Shown here one piece after another: positions 24,492 through 36,448 of a DNA stretch of 64,000 nucleotides. The stretch lies in contig MNCI01037953.1 in NCBI GenBank assembly GCA_015680685.1, positions 717,999 through 781,998 of the forward strand, given 5' to 3'. This DNA comes from Gnetum montanum. Its lineage: Eukaryota > Streptophyta > Gnetopsida > Gnetales > Gnetaceae. Positions within the stretch are counted from its first letter, which is position 1. Every line of letters starts with the position of its first letter. Both the position numbers and the translations under genes were made by a program. Under the pieces are notes generated by a model. It was not told where the DNA came from, did no database searches, and worked only from the letters and a program-made list of their open reading frames with translations.

Positions 24492-25372
24492 TGATGAGTG
24501 ACAAGGTACCCCTACACTCATCCATACGAATCACAAGCGTTCATGGATGATCCGGTCTAATTCCATGGATGGGACTAGTTGTGGCATTTAGATCGTTATG
24601 CTTTGATTGCAGTTTGCTATCTTCCCACTTGGACTAGTGGTAGCTTTGTCATGTATGGTTTAGTCCAAAATAAGGCATATGATGTTGTTTCTAATTCTAT
24701 GCTACTCCTGATGATGATAAAGAGATGGATTAATTAAACTAATAAATAATGGAAAACAAGATCTAAACTAGCCTAGGGGTGATGAGTATCTGCACGTAAT
24801 CATCTATACATGTCTTAGACTTCATGAGGCTACTTCGGGGATTGCCAAGTGTATGTCACTAATTGTAACAAATGATACACTTCTAGATTACCAAGTACTT
24901 CCACTTAAAGCTCATGATTAAGGTGTATGCATTCTTCTTAATAATAGAAATAATAAATAACAATAAATGGAAACATATAACTAAAGAAATCAATAGATAA
25001 TTAAATGCAACAATAATCTAAGTGGATGCTACAATGATGGAAGTAATCTCGATCTTTATTGCCAGTCATGTAACGTGTCCAAGTACATCACACTTGAACA
25101 AAGGTGTTGTACGATTACAACATCACAATGTAGGCATGCACTAGAAATAATAGACTTAAAAGAGAAGAAACTGAAAACTAAACTATCTTCCTAACTACTA
25201 CTACTACTATCCACTCCCTCATCTGAGTACCCAAGCATCATATTTATAGGCATATTCAGATGAGGCAACATCAGGTATCTGACATCACTTTTTAGCTCCA
25301 ATGTTAGGTATGCAACGTCAAGGCTTCACTGTTGCATATCCAACATCAAGGCCACTGCATGACAATTCATCA
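24492..25372 (-). repeat. 5' LTR of the gag/accessory-ORF element
   Basis: An 881-bp LTR that starts on the minus strand TGATGAATTGTC at 25372 and ends ...CACTCATCA at 24492. It pairs with 16940-17825. TATAAATA is at 25248-25241 (minus). Upstream of it lie decayed GACGTC-like words (GATGTC, GACATC, GACGTT). Confidence 0.85.
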
Positions 25373-25594
25373 CTATGTAAGTCACAAATTTAATTCCAAA
25401 TAATATGTTGAAAATGATATTGAAATTGAAAGTTATTATGTCTGTATATATCAAAACAATTTCTCAAAAAAATTAGCTTGTATAAAATACATCAATAGTG
25501 AAACCAAAAGTAAATTTTGATTTACATCCATTAAGATACTCTTGGATCTATTAAATAGAATAGTTTTAAAAATATTTTACAATATTAGTTTTAA

Positions 25595-27113
25595 TCTATA
25601 ACATAAGGCCTTGGATAAAATTTATGAGAAATTAGGAACAAATAAAGGAGAAAAATCTATTTATAAATTAGTAAAAATCAAGAACAAAATATAAGGACAG
25701 TGATTATCCCAAATGTACTAAGGAAGAAAATGAAAGAATTTTGGTTAAATGAATAATTCCCAAGAGAAGACATCCAAAAATAAGAAGCAAATTTTGTTTT
25801 GGTTAATGAACTTTCCTTCTTTAAGGGGAATATATTCATATCAAAGATGAAAAATGGAAAATCTCTTGGACCAAATAACATTCCTATAGAAGCTTGAAAA
25901 GCATTAGGAGATAAACAAGTTTCTTGGCTAAGAAAACTATTTAAAAAAATTTAAAGGATGGAGAAATTCTAAATAATTAGAGAAAAAGCTTTGTTGTTCC
26001 AATTTACAAAAATAAAGGAGACATACAAAATTATGCAAGCTATAGAGGGATCAAGCTAATGAGCCTTACTATAAAGCTTTGGGAGAGAGTCATCAAAGCA
26101 ACATTTCAAACTTGAATCAATAGTATCAAAAAATCAGTTTGAATTTATGACAAGGAGATCTAATATATTGGCTATTTTTCTAATATAAAAATTCATAAAA
26201 AATTCAAAGAAACATAGAAAAAATGTACACATGATCTTCATTGACTTGGAAAAAACATATGACGTAGTACCTAGAGATATTATTTGGTGGACCTTATGGA
26301 GAAAAGACATCCCTCATAAATATATTAAAGTAATTCAAGACATGTATGAAGGAACCACTAAAATTAGAACAACTTGTAGAATAACATATGATTTCTTGAA
26401 TCTACATTAAGGATTTTCACTTAACCCATAATTATTTGTCATTATTAGGAATGAATTAACAAAAAAATACAAGATGAAATCCCTTGATGTATGCTATTTG
26501 CAAATGATATTGTATTGGTGGATATAGCTCACAAAAATATTATTGCTAAAATGGAGAGGTGTAGACATGCTCTAGAATCAAAAGGCTTAAAAATTAGAAA
26601 AGGTAAGATAGATTATATGGAATAAAATAGTAATAATAGCTTAAGCAGTGATGAAATAGAAGTGACAATTCAAGGTAAAAAAGTGCCTCCTTGCAAATAG
26701 CTTTACTACTAGGATCAATCCTCTAATAAAATGGTGAAATTAACAAAGATATTAGAAATAAAATTGAGGTAAGATGGTAAAATTTGAGATAGGGTAGTGG
26801 TGTTCTATGTAATAAAAGAATACCAATAAAAATAAATAAAAAATTTTACAAGATAGCAATCAAGCCTACTATATTATATGGTGCTAAATGTTGGGTCGTA
26901 CAAAAGAGGCATGAATAACAAAGCAATGTGGTAGAAATGTGAATGCTTCAATAGATGTTGAATGTTACTAGAAGACATAAACTACATAATACAAACATCA
27001 TAGGAATATTTGGAGTAACTTCTATTTCAGATAAGCTGCAAGAATTGTAGCTTATATGGTTTGGACATATGAAAAAAAGATCAGACAATGAGTCTATAAA
27101 CAAAGGTTGCTAT
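25595..27113 (+). mobile_element. RTE-type LINE, 5'-truncated, left part (right part 46605-46795)
   Basis: Coding traces of a plant RTE reverse transcriptase run through shifting frames: YRGIKLMS near 26040, FIDLEKTYDVVPRDIIWW near 26230-26290, the catalytic box FANDIVLVD at 26497-26523 (FADD with the first Asp changed to Asn), and the C-terminal IKPTILYGAKCW and WFGHMKKR motifs (about 26850-27075). The LINE is interrupted at 27113 by the Tat-like element with a GCTAT duplication. Its last 190 bp, including the WDKA-type ending and a GATGATGATGG tail, continue at 46605-46795. The endonuclease part is missing, so this copy is 5' truncated. Confidence 0.8.
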
Positions 27114-28776
27114 TGAAACATCACTAATTTCGGCCTAACACTTTCAAACAAGAACAACTCAAGCCCTTTCGAGCATTTGGGAGGAAAAATTTGACTAAGG
27201 CATGGACCTCACGCTATCAAGCTAGCATTCCCTCAGTGTGAGCAACTCCAAAAGCTTCAAGATCAAGTCAAAAATGGTCCAAATCTGAGGGTGTAAGCCA
27301 TCCTCAAGGTCACTAATGATCACTCCAAGCTTCAGCATTTAGGAATTCAAATTTTGAGACAAATTGTTCACATTTTCACACTCACGCTGTCACTAACGCT
27401 AAGGTCATGCTGGCAGCGTGAGTAACTTTCAGAGCCCAAAACTAAGTCAAAATGATCTGGCTTCCAAGGCGCAAGTCATCATCAGGGTTCATTGTTGACA
27501 ACTATGGGTCCCAGCCTCTAGAATTCCAAATTTTAGGTCCAAAATTGCAAGTTTTTGTAGCTCACATTGTGGTCACATTGGCAGCATGAGTCCAGCATGA
27601 GCTACCAAAAGTGGCTCAAAACAAGTCACTTTCAAGTTCAGTTTTTGATTTTCAAATCACTCTTGAGGTCAACCACAGTCAGGCAATTGTTGCACTTCAA
27701 GAATCATGCTTCAAAAATCAAAATTTGGTGGAAAATCTATCATTTTAGCTCACTCATGCTGAGGTCATGCTGTAGTCACGCTGGCAACATGAGCACATTG
27801 AGGACATGCCAAGACAAAATCAACTTACGCTGGAAGTTCTAGTCAAGAAAAGAAGCCTCAAATAGCCATAGAACCACTCAAATTGACATCCTGCAGCAAC
27901 CAATTTAGAGATCCAGAAGTTTCAAGTGAGCTAGAGTCAATTTCTCTTATTGTACATTATTATTTCATTGTAAATTTTCATTATTTGTGAGCTTCTCGGG
28001 CTCTTATGCTCTGAATTGTATGTTCTTCCATGAGCGTAAGCTATCTCGGGCAAGCCAACACATGCTGTAAGATATAATGCACTTGGTCAAAAACGTAGCT
28101 TGCCCATGCATATCCAACTCACACACAGTTGTTCATCGTACACATGTCACACGATCCATTTTCCTCTTATCTCTCAGTCGTTGATTCCATCCATGAATTC
28201 CGTGCCCGAACCTGGCCAAACCCTATAAATACCCTATCAATTCACATAAACAGGGTTGGCAATTTTAAAGGTGGACAGCTTAGGAAACTCAGACCAACAA
28301 TCCTTGGGCGCTTAGGCACACTTGACTCCTAGCATCCAAGCACTTATGAAACACATCAGATCACCCCAGGGCTTGGCACTTGACCTATCATACACACGTG
28401 CAGCTACGCTTTGACCAGTGCACATCTTTTCTAAGCAATACAATACAGTGCATTTTGCTAGCCATTATTCTATTTACTCTATTTTACATTTGACTTACAT
28501 TTTGTTTGCAATACTATTCTGTGTATGCTCTATTTGCATTTCGTACATTACTGTTTACATTTTGTACATCATTAGTTACAATAACCCCAGCCCAAGCCAT
28601 AGTTTATGCTTGGGGAAGTCCTTGGTTGATTTTCGTGTAGATCATCCAAGGCACTCTACCTTCATTTCCTTTTCCAGCTTGCCCTCAAGCGAAGGCAGGG
28701 TTACTTGTGTCTGCCCAATGATCTTTCAGTGTTTGTTTTCCCTTCCAGCCTTACACCAACAATTTAGGTCAATACA
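27114..28776 (+). repeat. 5' LTR of the Tat/Ogre-like element
   Basis: It begins TGAAACATCAC and ends ...TCAATACA, pairing with 44893-46599. TATAAATA is at 28223-28230. U3 contains many copies and decayed forms of TCACGCTG and its reverse complement (for example 27370-27420, 27560-27600 and 27750-27840). Confidence 0.9.
28223..28230 (+). promoter_or_regulatory. TATA box of the Tat-like LTR
   Basis: TATAAATA in the 5' LTR, conserved at 46047-46054 in the 3' LTR, is the likely start region for genomic RNA. Confidence 0.6.
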
Positions 28777-28781
28777 GTAAA

Positions 28782-28799
28782 TTGGTGCTAGAAGGAGGG
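28782..28799 (+). promoter_or_regulatory. Primer binding site of the Tat-like element
   Basis: TTGGTGCTAGAAGGAGGG lies five bases after the 5' LTR. This TGG.GC.AGAAGGAGGG form is, to my knowledge, typical of plant Tat-group elements. The exact tRNA was not determined. Confidence 0.65.
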
Positions 28800-29218
28800 C
28801 CACCTGCAAAAATTCTTATGTTAATCGAAACTGCAAACCTGAGAAACTCTTACGGTGAGCACTTTAAGCTCTGCAACTCCACCATCAGAACCCAAAACAA
28901 TGTATACATGTTGGTTAAACAAGTTGTTTTGTTGACAGTCTGTCAAGTAACGTTCCACCACCACCGTCGACCATTCACATTGAGCTTCTCCCACCACTTG
29001 CCCAGCGTGTCAAGCTAGCTTACATAAGTTCAGCTTAACTTACTCACTCTATCCCCCAATACCTCATGTTGTTAGCTCACACTGCCTGTCAACTCACATT
29101 GTCAGCTCACGCTGCCTGTTAGCTCATGCTGTCATTTTCTCATACTCTCCACTGTCAGTTACTCACACTGTCGATTACTCATGTTCAACTCCTCTAGCCC
29201 AATTTATTCACGCTCACT
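28800..29218 (+). other. Tat-like element leader with TCACGCTG-type motif cluster
   Basis: The untranslated leader runs between PBS and gag. From about 29030 to 29215 some eight variants of (C/G)CTCACGCTG occur, for example GCTCACACTG, ACTCACATTG, GCTCACGCTG and GCTCATGCTG. They differ mostly by CpG to TpG or CpA changes. Confidence 0.6.
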
Positions 29219-32200
29219 ATGGAATCCTCCCAAATTAATCCAGTGACACTACCGATCTCTAACTTTGGGGCTAAAACCTCGAACCTTGTAACTGCTATAG
29301 AACCCATAACTGTTCTTGAATAGATAAACCCCCAAGGCCCTATGCACCAGTCACTCAAGCTACAGTGCAAAGACCCTACTTATGCAAATCTTACACCCGA
29401 ATAGTATAACTTCATCTGTGTCAAAATCCAAGCCAACTTGCCTATCGATCATGTAGAGAGGGAAGCAAGGCAAGACTATGAACTTATTTACAAAGGAGGT
29501 CATGATTTTATCCCCTAAACATTTGATATAATCTCTCTTTTTGAACACCATCATAGACTCATATCCCAGCTTCTCATGGGAAGAAGTCAAGCCTTATAGC
29601 CACCTCCAATAGAGCCTTAGGGTGGAGATAAGGAAGATGACTTCGCAGCCCAATCTGAACATGGGGATTAGTACCATACTATTAGTCCCCATGCCCATAC
29701 AAACTCATTGTTCCAACCCTTCCTAGNGTTAGTCCCCATGCCCATACAAACTCATTGTTCCAACCCTTCCTAGAAGAGATCATACTTCCACCTTTATCCA
29801 TGAATGCTCGACCACTAGCTTCTCTAGAGGAAGTACCCACTTCCATTCCCATCTTCTCCAGGCTCAACATTCAATCTGATACATCCACTTCCATCATACC
29901 TCCGCAAATACAGTCCCAACAACCTCCTCCCCAAACTAATGCAGGATCAACCTTTTGACCTCAAGTAATTGAAATGCCATCGGTTATACCAACTTCCATT
30001 TCCATCCATTACATACCTTAAGTGCAAATCTAGCGAGCACCATTAATCACTTCACAACCTGTGGCTGGGCAATAGGTTCCACTAGTTGTTTAGCAAAACC
30101 TGTCTACTCACTATAGCATATCACACCCCGTAGTCTTAGCCCCGAATGTCATCCCATCGCAAAAAATGACAGTCCAACAATCTCTCTTTCCACAAATGAT
30201 GCAACAATCAAATTATTATCAACCATAATCCACCCAACCCGCTAGTCTGCCTACCACCCAAGAGTGGGCAGACACGAAGAAAATGTTGCACTCGTTAGTA
30301 GAAGAATTAAAAAGCCTTAAAACTGTGAACACTAAGGAAGTCAGAGTACTGGATTTCTACCAAGATGATTCAATGCCCCCCTCAGTTCCCCCATTAACCT
30401 TGCCAAAAGGAGTCTCGTTACCCCAGCTAACCAAGTACAATGGAGAGGGAGATCCAAATGCTCACCTAGTAACATTTTGAACAGAATGTCTATTTCTTTA
30501 GGCATGGCCTCATGTAATTCTACATGTGTTTGCTATGTCCTTAACTAGAAAAGCCTTAGACTGGTACCAAGCTTTACCCCACAGCTCCATATCTTCTCTA
30601 GAGGACTTGTTGCACCAGTTTGTCACCCATTTCAAGTACAATCTAAAGCCTGAAGTCACGTTGGATAGCTTGATTTAGATTAAACAAGCACTGTTAGAGC
30701 CAACAGAGAGATTTATCCAAAGGTGCAGTGTAGCCTTGAATGAACTTCACGAGCCCATCCCTGAAACATATCTTCTTACCATCCTTAAGGTGGCTGTGAA
30801 TGACTTTATTAAGTTGAAGCTTTATTATTTTAAAGCCTGCACATTGAGCCAAGCATCTATACAAATTAAAGATATAGAAGAGGTGGCACAAACAAGCAAT
30901 GACCCAGCTTACTCGACCTTTAGGAGCCAACATACGAGGAAAGATAAATCCAAAACAATGGTAGTAGTAGTGGCCGGGACAACCTGACCTAACCATTGAA
31001 GACAAAAGGAAAAACAACTTGTTGTCTCAAATGGCTATGAAAGAAACACACCCACACCTACACCTAAAACTTCCTCAAATAGAAACATCAACATGGGTCA
31101 CGCCCATACATTCGAAAGAAAAGACCCTGCTCAATATACACCCTTGCCTATGAAGCCTTCATAATGGCTTGATCAACTTTTAAAGGCTAGGTTAATCAAA
31201 CATAAATAAATGTCTCCCATGGCATCTCAAAAACATGATCAATTCTGTGAGTTGGCCAAGAACCCAGCCTTAGCAACAACTAATGAAACCCCCATTCCAA
31301 GAGGCTTTATATTGGATAGGTTTTGTGAATATCACCAATGATGTGGTCATGGGACTGATTACTATTTCACCTTCAAATAGGATATACAACACATGATTGA
31401 TAAGGATGAAGTAGTATTCAACAAGGCAAACCCAGTAAGACCCCAAAACCAACCCATGGGAGTCTACAAGGATCCTCTCAATACCAATGATGCACCATAT
31501 GTGATTAATACTATCCATGTGGAGAATAGATAGGACGTCCCACAAAAACCTTTTTTGATCCATAGGTCTTCAAAAAACACACCTACCCCAACATCTCCTC
31601 AAACCCCTTTCATCATATGCACATCCCCTACACCACAAAAACCATTCGTCATCTGCGTACCTCCTTCCGTTGTAGCAACAATCATACCATTTGAAAATTG
31701 ACCCATTCCCTTTGTGCTCCAGGTTCCAAAACATCCTGACACATAACCCACCTCCATTCCACCGTGAGCTTTGCAAGAACATCTTGCCAATAGACTAACA
31801 AGAGAGCACCTAGAAAGAGAAAACCATCAATATAAATTAGGACCACCAAATCCCACATCACTAAACGCTATTCCAATGGGTTCGTCAATTAATGAGCCTA
31901 TTATGAGTCATCAAAACAAGGATAATGTCACAGGTTGTGTCCCAAACCTAGCATACTCAGTTACCAATGAAAAAATTCCTCCATCAGAAATACCAATGCT
32001 GGGTCAAATGGACCAAATCTCTACAGACAAGGGTGCCCCAAATGGTAAAGACCTAGCAAGTGTGTTGACCCAGGTCACACAAGCCTTGAAACAAAAGAAT
32101 ACTTCTTTAAGTCTGTATGACCTAGTAATGACTTCACTAGTACATCAGGAAGCTCTCGTATGGATGTTGACTTCGATCCCTGTTAGTGACGACCTTCCTG

Positions 32201-33000
32201 CAGATGAACCATTCATTTATGCAGTATTTTCCTTACAACCTTAGGAATCAAACACTACATCCCTAGATTTTTGTGCTAAGGACATTAAGCTAGATGCGAA
32301 AATAGGAGAAGTCATCATAGCCCCTATGTTCATAACGATACAGGTCAATCATTTCAAGATACGTAGGGTGCATGTCGATGACTATGTGGCGAGAAACGTA
32401 ATAACTTTTCCCATCATCGAAAACCTAGGACTCACTAAACAAATACAACCCACGACAACTTCTTTCCTAAAATCCTTCAGTGGTTCCCATGTTGAGGTGA
32501 AAGGTATGATTACCTTAGATTTCATAGCCGGAGACCAATTCCCCACATCAGTTGAATTCGTAGTGGTTGATGAAATGCCTAGTTTTAATCTGATTCTAGG
32601 ATGTCCCTGGCTAGCTCAACTTAGAGCCATATCCTCACCAATCCATTAGGAGATCCACCTACCTTATGAGGGTGATGAAATAATCATACAAGGGGATAAA
32701 ATAGTATCACTCACTTCCTGACACCCTGGAGTAGATCAAGAGTCAAAAATTAAGTTCATTGAGCCTAAGCAAGGAACTATGGGCATACATCAAGACATGA
32801 ACCCAACGTTAACCCACGATCTTACTAAAACCGAGGAAGCACCAGGCAACACAAATATAGAAGCCATTACTACTGATGTCTCTTGGTCAGAATTACCCTT
32901 TGACATCACCAGTGAAGGGGAAGTTGAGTATAAGATCATACCTACATGCCCAACCCCACATGTTAAGCTACAAAAGATCAAGAGAAAACTCAATAACTAG
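29219..33000 (+). pseudogene. gag-pro: Tat-like gag-protease polyprotein remnant
   Basis: The ATG at 29219 (MESSQINPVTLP...) opens one long frame that stays readable to 33000 with scattered, mostly TAG/TGA, stops. The head is Pro/Gln-rich and disordered (to about 30280). The retrotransposon-gag domain follows at 30283-30990 (LPKGVSLPQLTKYNGEGDPNAHL, ALDWYQALP, then FIQRCSVALNELHEPIP). A linker leads to the protease at about 32320-32650, with VHVDD as the likely active-site Asp region and FNLILGCPWLA as the C-terminal Ile-Leu-Gly strand. A 65-codon charged tail (GIHQDMNP...RKLNN) ends at 33000. A 47-bp duplication with an N at 29682-29773 shifts the frame. Confidence 0.8.
29682..29773. repeat. 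45-bp exact duplication around a single N
   Basis: TTAGTCCCCATGCCCATACA and the next 25 bases occur at 29682-29726 and again at 29729-29773, separated by NG. Skipping one copy restores the gag frame, so this is probably an assembly join. Confidence 0.85.
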
Positions 33001-33260
33001 AATGAATCACTAGATGTCTGGAATGACGTTAAACTACCAATCATCTGGTACAATGTTAAATTGCCAAAAAACATCTACAATGATGTTAAACTAGCCATGG
33101 TCAGAAATGGCCAATTCCTTTTAAAAGATTCCTAAAACTGTTATTTATTTTGGCCCACTATGGCATAAAACTGGTTGGTAATCCTTCTTTCTTTAACAAC
33201 AAATGCAATAGTCCACCATGACTTTAAACTGATGTGCATAGCCTGAAATGGCTTTAAACT
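33001..33260. repeat. Repeat array 1 (ATG.C.TTAAACT-type), left of the antisense gene
   Basis: Six or more short units share a core such as AATGACGTTAAACTACC, ACAATGTTAAATTGCC, TGATGTTAAACTAGCC, TATGGCATAAAACTGG, CATGACTTTAAACTGA and AATGGCTTTAAACTAG. They lie about 26 bp apart at first, then irregularly. The core resembles arrays 2 and 3 of the same element. Confidence 0.65.
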
Positions 33261-33623
33261 AGGGTTCAATACGTCACAGTTTTACAAACATTCACTACGT
33301 TATGTCAAATTTTCATTTGAATGAAACAAGTCGTAGTCTCGATCTATGCCTTTTCATTACTTTCCTCTTTTACAAGTGTTGATTTACATTTTGTTCTCCC
33401 ATTTTACATTTAGCTACATGCATATGCTCACGATAATACTTGAAAAAGCAAATAAAAAGAGAAAACAAATAAACTAAAATAAATGATACTTCAATATAGT
33501 AGTAAAATTCCAACACGTTATGCCATAACTAGGTCCATATTATTACACTTGCCAACCATATATTTCCATCAAACATCCAAAAATCCAAAACATTTAATAG
33601 CTAAAGTCTGATTAACACTAAAC
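33261..33623. other. AT-rich spacer between array 1 and the antisense gene
   Basis: No coding trace. It would hold the 3' untranslated region of the antisense gene, but no poly(A) signal is convincing. Confidence 0.45.
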
Positions 33624-33845
33624 TCATGGAGGGGGCTGGTCCCCAAGATCCTCTTCATCATCTGCTCTTACTCCACTGGGGCTAGCTCCATCATTAACAT
33701 GTCCCTATAACAAGGCAGAGAATAGAAAACAAAAAAAATAGGTAAGAGTAGTAAAGCAAATCATAAATACAAAACTAAGAAAAATAGTAACACTAACAAT
33801 GAAAACAATAAAACCATACAAAAATGAATGCCATAATAAAACACT

Positions 33846-34636
33846 CTCAAGTGAGGAGGATCCTAAGTTGGCCTCCAAACACCGTAGAATCTCCTCCTTG
33901 GGTACATTTGGCCAATCCTACTCCAGGTCAAGATCAATGCCAGCCAAGGTTTTACCCTTGTCCACCAAGGTCCACGTAGGACACTCAAGAGAGAACATGC
34001 TTGTTAAAGCCTTTCCAGAGGCGATAGCAATGGTTCTCTTGAGAGATCCCTCCACCTCGGTGCACTCAATGAACCTATCATAAGCAAGCTATAAGCCTAA
34101 CCCATCAATGAACATCTCCATCCAGCGATGTTCAACTGACTCCTTCTTTAACCATTTCTTATATTGATGCTTGTGGTCCTTTTGATCTTGGCTCCATTTT
34201 CATACTTTAGTAGCAAAGGACTTCCAATCGTGACATTTCCTACTTATCAAATCCATCTATGCTCTTTGTTTTGCTAAGTCTTGTGTCACCTGCACTTTGT
34301 TGTTCAAAATCATCTAGTAACATGCATAGGTGATTTCATATGTGTGCCAAGTGCTATCACCAGACAGTCTTGCAAGATCATAATAGGATTGGAGATCCCT
34401 TTTCTCATCTCTCTCCTTTTCTAGTGATTCCTTCAATGAATGCACCTCATCCCATAGATACTCAACCAAATGCTTATAAGTCCAAAGTGACTTGGCATTC
34501 TATACAACGCAACTGGAAATTGCATCGTACACATTTCTAGGAACTTGCTCAATACTCCCTAGTAATTCAGGGAGAGCATCAATGTGAGTACCTTCAGAAG
34601 GATCCCATTGGAGCTTAGTACCTACAGGTGTAAGTA
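33846..34636 (-). pseudogene. Antisense gene exon 6: charged coiled-coil region
   Basis: From 34636 the frame reads VLTPVGTKLQWDPSEG..., then a Lys/Glu-rich heptad-like region (EVHSLKESLEKERDEKRDLQ, later KDHKHQYKKWLKKESVEHRW) and a conserved-looking end (ECPTWTLVDKGKTLAGIDLDLE). In-frame stops are TAG or TGA at four or five places. A compact C-terminal exon at 33704-33624 ends DDEEDLGDQPPP. Confidence 0.5.
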
Positions 34637-34735
34637 CTGCACATATGAATCAGCTATAATCAATAATAAATGCAAAGAAACACAATAAACCCATATACTT
34701 AGCATAATACATAATACACACATACCTAGTTCTGG
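34637..34735 (-). other. Antisense gene intron 5 (99 bp)
   Basis: Donor CTAG|GTATGTG, acceptor TATGTGCAG|TAC. Frame is kept in phase 1, giving ...PEL then VLTPVGTKLQWDPSEG. Confidence 0.65.
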
Positions 34736-34935
34736 ATGAGCTTCTTGTAGGCGAGCGACCACATCATTAACGATGTCTTTAACAAAGTCTATTTTACTAG
34801 GCACCTTAGGCCATGGTCTTAGATGGTCAGTTGGCATGGGACAAGTAGGGGAGGTCACCTCAATTGGAACTTGTAATCTTGACACCTCTGCCTAGGATGT
34901 ATGTGCCTCAAAAATCTTAGCATCTACCTCTGATG

Positions 34936-35015
34936 CTAAAAATAATCAACATAATCAAGAAAAAAACATGAAAATTAAAAGTTACAAAACATGGATTATG
35001 CTAAAAGGAACATAC
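34936..35015 (-). other. Antisense gene intron 4 (80 bp)
   Basis: Donor TTTTG|GTATGTTC, acceptor ATTTTTAG|CATC. Frame is kept in phase 1. Confidence 0.65.
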
Positions 35016-35261
35016 CAAAAAGTCCTTTTCTGTTTAACTTGGGCTGATCACCAAGCTGCAAAGATCCGTCAAAGATGTCTTTTTCATCACTAGAGTGCCT
35101 AAGTGCATCCAAAGCCTCCACAAGCTTAGTCCCCATAATGCTTATCACATCTTCCTCTTACAAGGTGGGAGGTTCTTCAATTGCTTCTTCTCTTTCCTTC
35201 ATTTCTTCCTCCAGCCTCGTGACAACCACTTCAGGATCAACCATCAGGGCCAAAGCCTCTC

Positions 35262-35279
35262 TCTCTCTCTCTCTCTCTC
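35262..35279. repeat. (TC)n microsatellite in antisense exon 4
   Basis: A CT/TC run encodes alternating Arg-Glu on the minus strand, just after the exon start. Confidence 0.8.
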
Positions 35280-35290
35280 AGGACTTTCCA

Positions 35291-35402
35291 CTGATAATTC
35301 CAAAATCTTAGAGTTAGTATAACATAGTATATATAACGTATAGGCCAAAAAAACAAAATAATAATAATAATAAAATATACAACAATAAAATAAAGTACTT
35401 AC
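35291..35402 (-). other. Antisense gene intron 3 (112 bp)
   Basis: Donor GAGG|GTAAGT matches the consensus closely. With acceptor TTATCAG|TGG the frame joins in phase 1. An alternative acceptor 16 bp earlier (CTCTAAG) breaks the better upstream frame. Confidence 0.6.
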
Positions 35403-36011
35403 CCTCCACTGGCAGTACAAACTAAATCTTCTTTGCTCTTGGTCGTATCACATCTGGAGCAGGCTCCCTTGGGCATTCATTCCTCTTCACCTTTGTCTTG
35501 AACTTCCAACAGTCTCACCAATCAAACATTCAGCCATTTTAATGGATGTGTGTAGCCTAGGCGGTTCCAATCCCAAGCTATCATAGGAATGATGGGAACA
35601 GCTAGCCACACCTCCACTAGTAACTGATACTGATTCCTCAATGTCTTCCTATGGATCCTAGGATCTAGTGGTGCTAAACAAATGACAAATCCAAGGGTGG
35701 GATAGTTGTGAAAAATCCCTCAAAACATAGCAATTATCATCATAAACTACTAGGAACTCAGCAAACCTACGTAGGTACCCTACAAAGAAAGCAAATGTAA
35801 AATGGGATTTGGCATGGATGTTTGAATGTAACCTGATGACATCCCCACAAAAACCAGATCCAAGAAACTGTGCCTAGTTGTAGTGCATGCTTGTCTCTAA
35901 AACTACATGCATGACACACGTGGACTCAATCCCAAGGTTTCTTCCTTGAGAAAAAGATTTTGGAAATGCCCGTGCCCGAAAGAGAGGATACAGGAAGTTC
36001 ATCTCCATTGA

Positions 36012-36448
36012 TCAAGTATCATCTCGCATGGCAAAGCCCTTAGGACTCCAAGACACACCTAACCACTGCTCAAGCTCTCTTATGACCTGGCCTTCTTTTG
36101 TTGCTTTATCTATAATCACCTTGGCACCATCCATGGGCACTCCAAAAAGATCAGAAAGGAATTCAATGGTTAGGTGGAAAGATACCTTGACTCCTCGAAC
36201 CCATGTGCTAAAATGGGAAGCATCATCATTGAAAGAATCAACAATAGTGATCATCTCAATAACTAGAATACTAGGAGTCAAAGCTGTGAACAAGTCCATT
36301 AGACCCACCTGGGTAAGGTGGCTGATGATCAACTCAGAAGCTTTCTTCTGCAACCATTGTTGTGATTACTCTACCTCCCCATATTTCATAAAAAGGGTGG
36401 ACTCAATACATACTATTATAACAGTAACTTCTTCGAAGGGGATGGATA
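36012..36448 (-). pseudogene. Antisense gene exon 3 core: accessory transposon-protein domain
   Basis: Open for 113 codons from 36353 (MQKKASELIISHL...) with further frame upstream to 36448. The segment STWVRGVKVSFHLTIEFLSD followed by LFGVPMDGAKV has the pattern of the plant retrotransposon accessory domain: a (V/I)-x-G-x-x-(I/V) strand, then an Ile- and Leu-rich helix, then G-(V/L)-P-x-x-G. The minus-strand element at 16940-25372 shows the same layout, ending LNLPNEGAKV. The exon continues to 35403 through an AKSHFTFAFFVGYLRRFAEF helix and a basic segment near 35480-35430. Function unknown. Confidence 0.5.

Larger units (their letters stand above)
16940..25372 (-). mobile_element. Complete non-autonomous Athila-related LTR element: gag plus accessory ORF, no pol
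   Basis: The 8.4-kb element has two LTRs, target duplications CTATG at 16935-16939 and 25373-25377, and a decayed tRNA-Asp PBS (TTGACACCATTGTAGAGGA, minus strand 24491-24473). From its 5' end (right) it carries gag (24366 to about 21940), 2 kb of non-coding sequence, and an accessory ORF (19945 to about 17840). No RT, RNase H or integrase motif was found on either strand. LTR ends, PBS and gag match the Athila-like elements at 50960 and 62716, which makes it a likely parasite of that family. Confidence 0.85.

Noticed and set aside
27567-27842. 91-codon ORF in the LTR, repeated at 45357
   Set aside because: LTR U3 sequence rich in TCACGCTG-type motifs; the frame is not maintained at its ends in the second LTR.
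28418-28780. 120-codon ORF in the 5' LTR of the Tat-like element, conserved at 46241-46600
   Set aside because: Conservation is explained by the two LTR copies; it crosses the LTR R/U5 region, is hydrophobic from T-rich sequence and has no gag-like feature.
30694-31017. Minus-strand 107-codon ORF over the Tat-like gag
   Set aside because: Shadow of the gag frame; no splice or domain evidence, unlike the antisense gene at 33624-37370.
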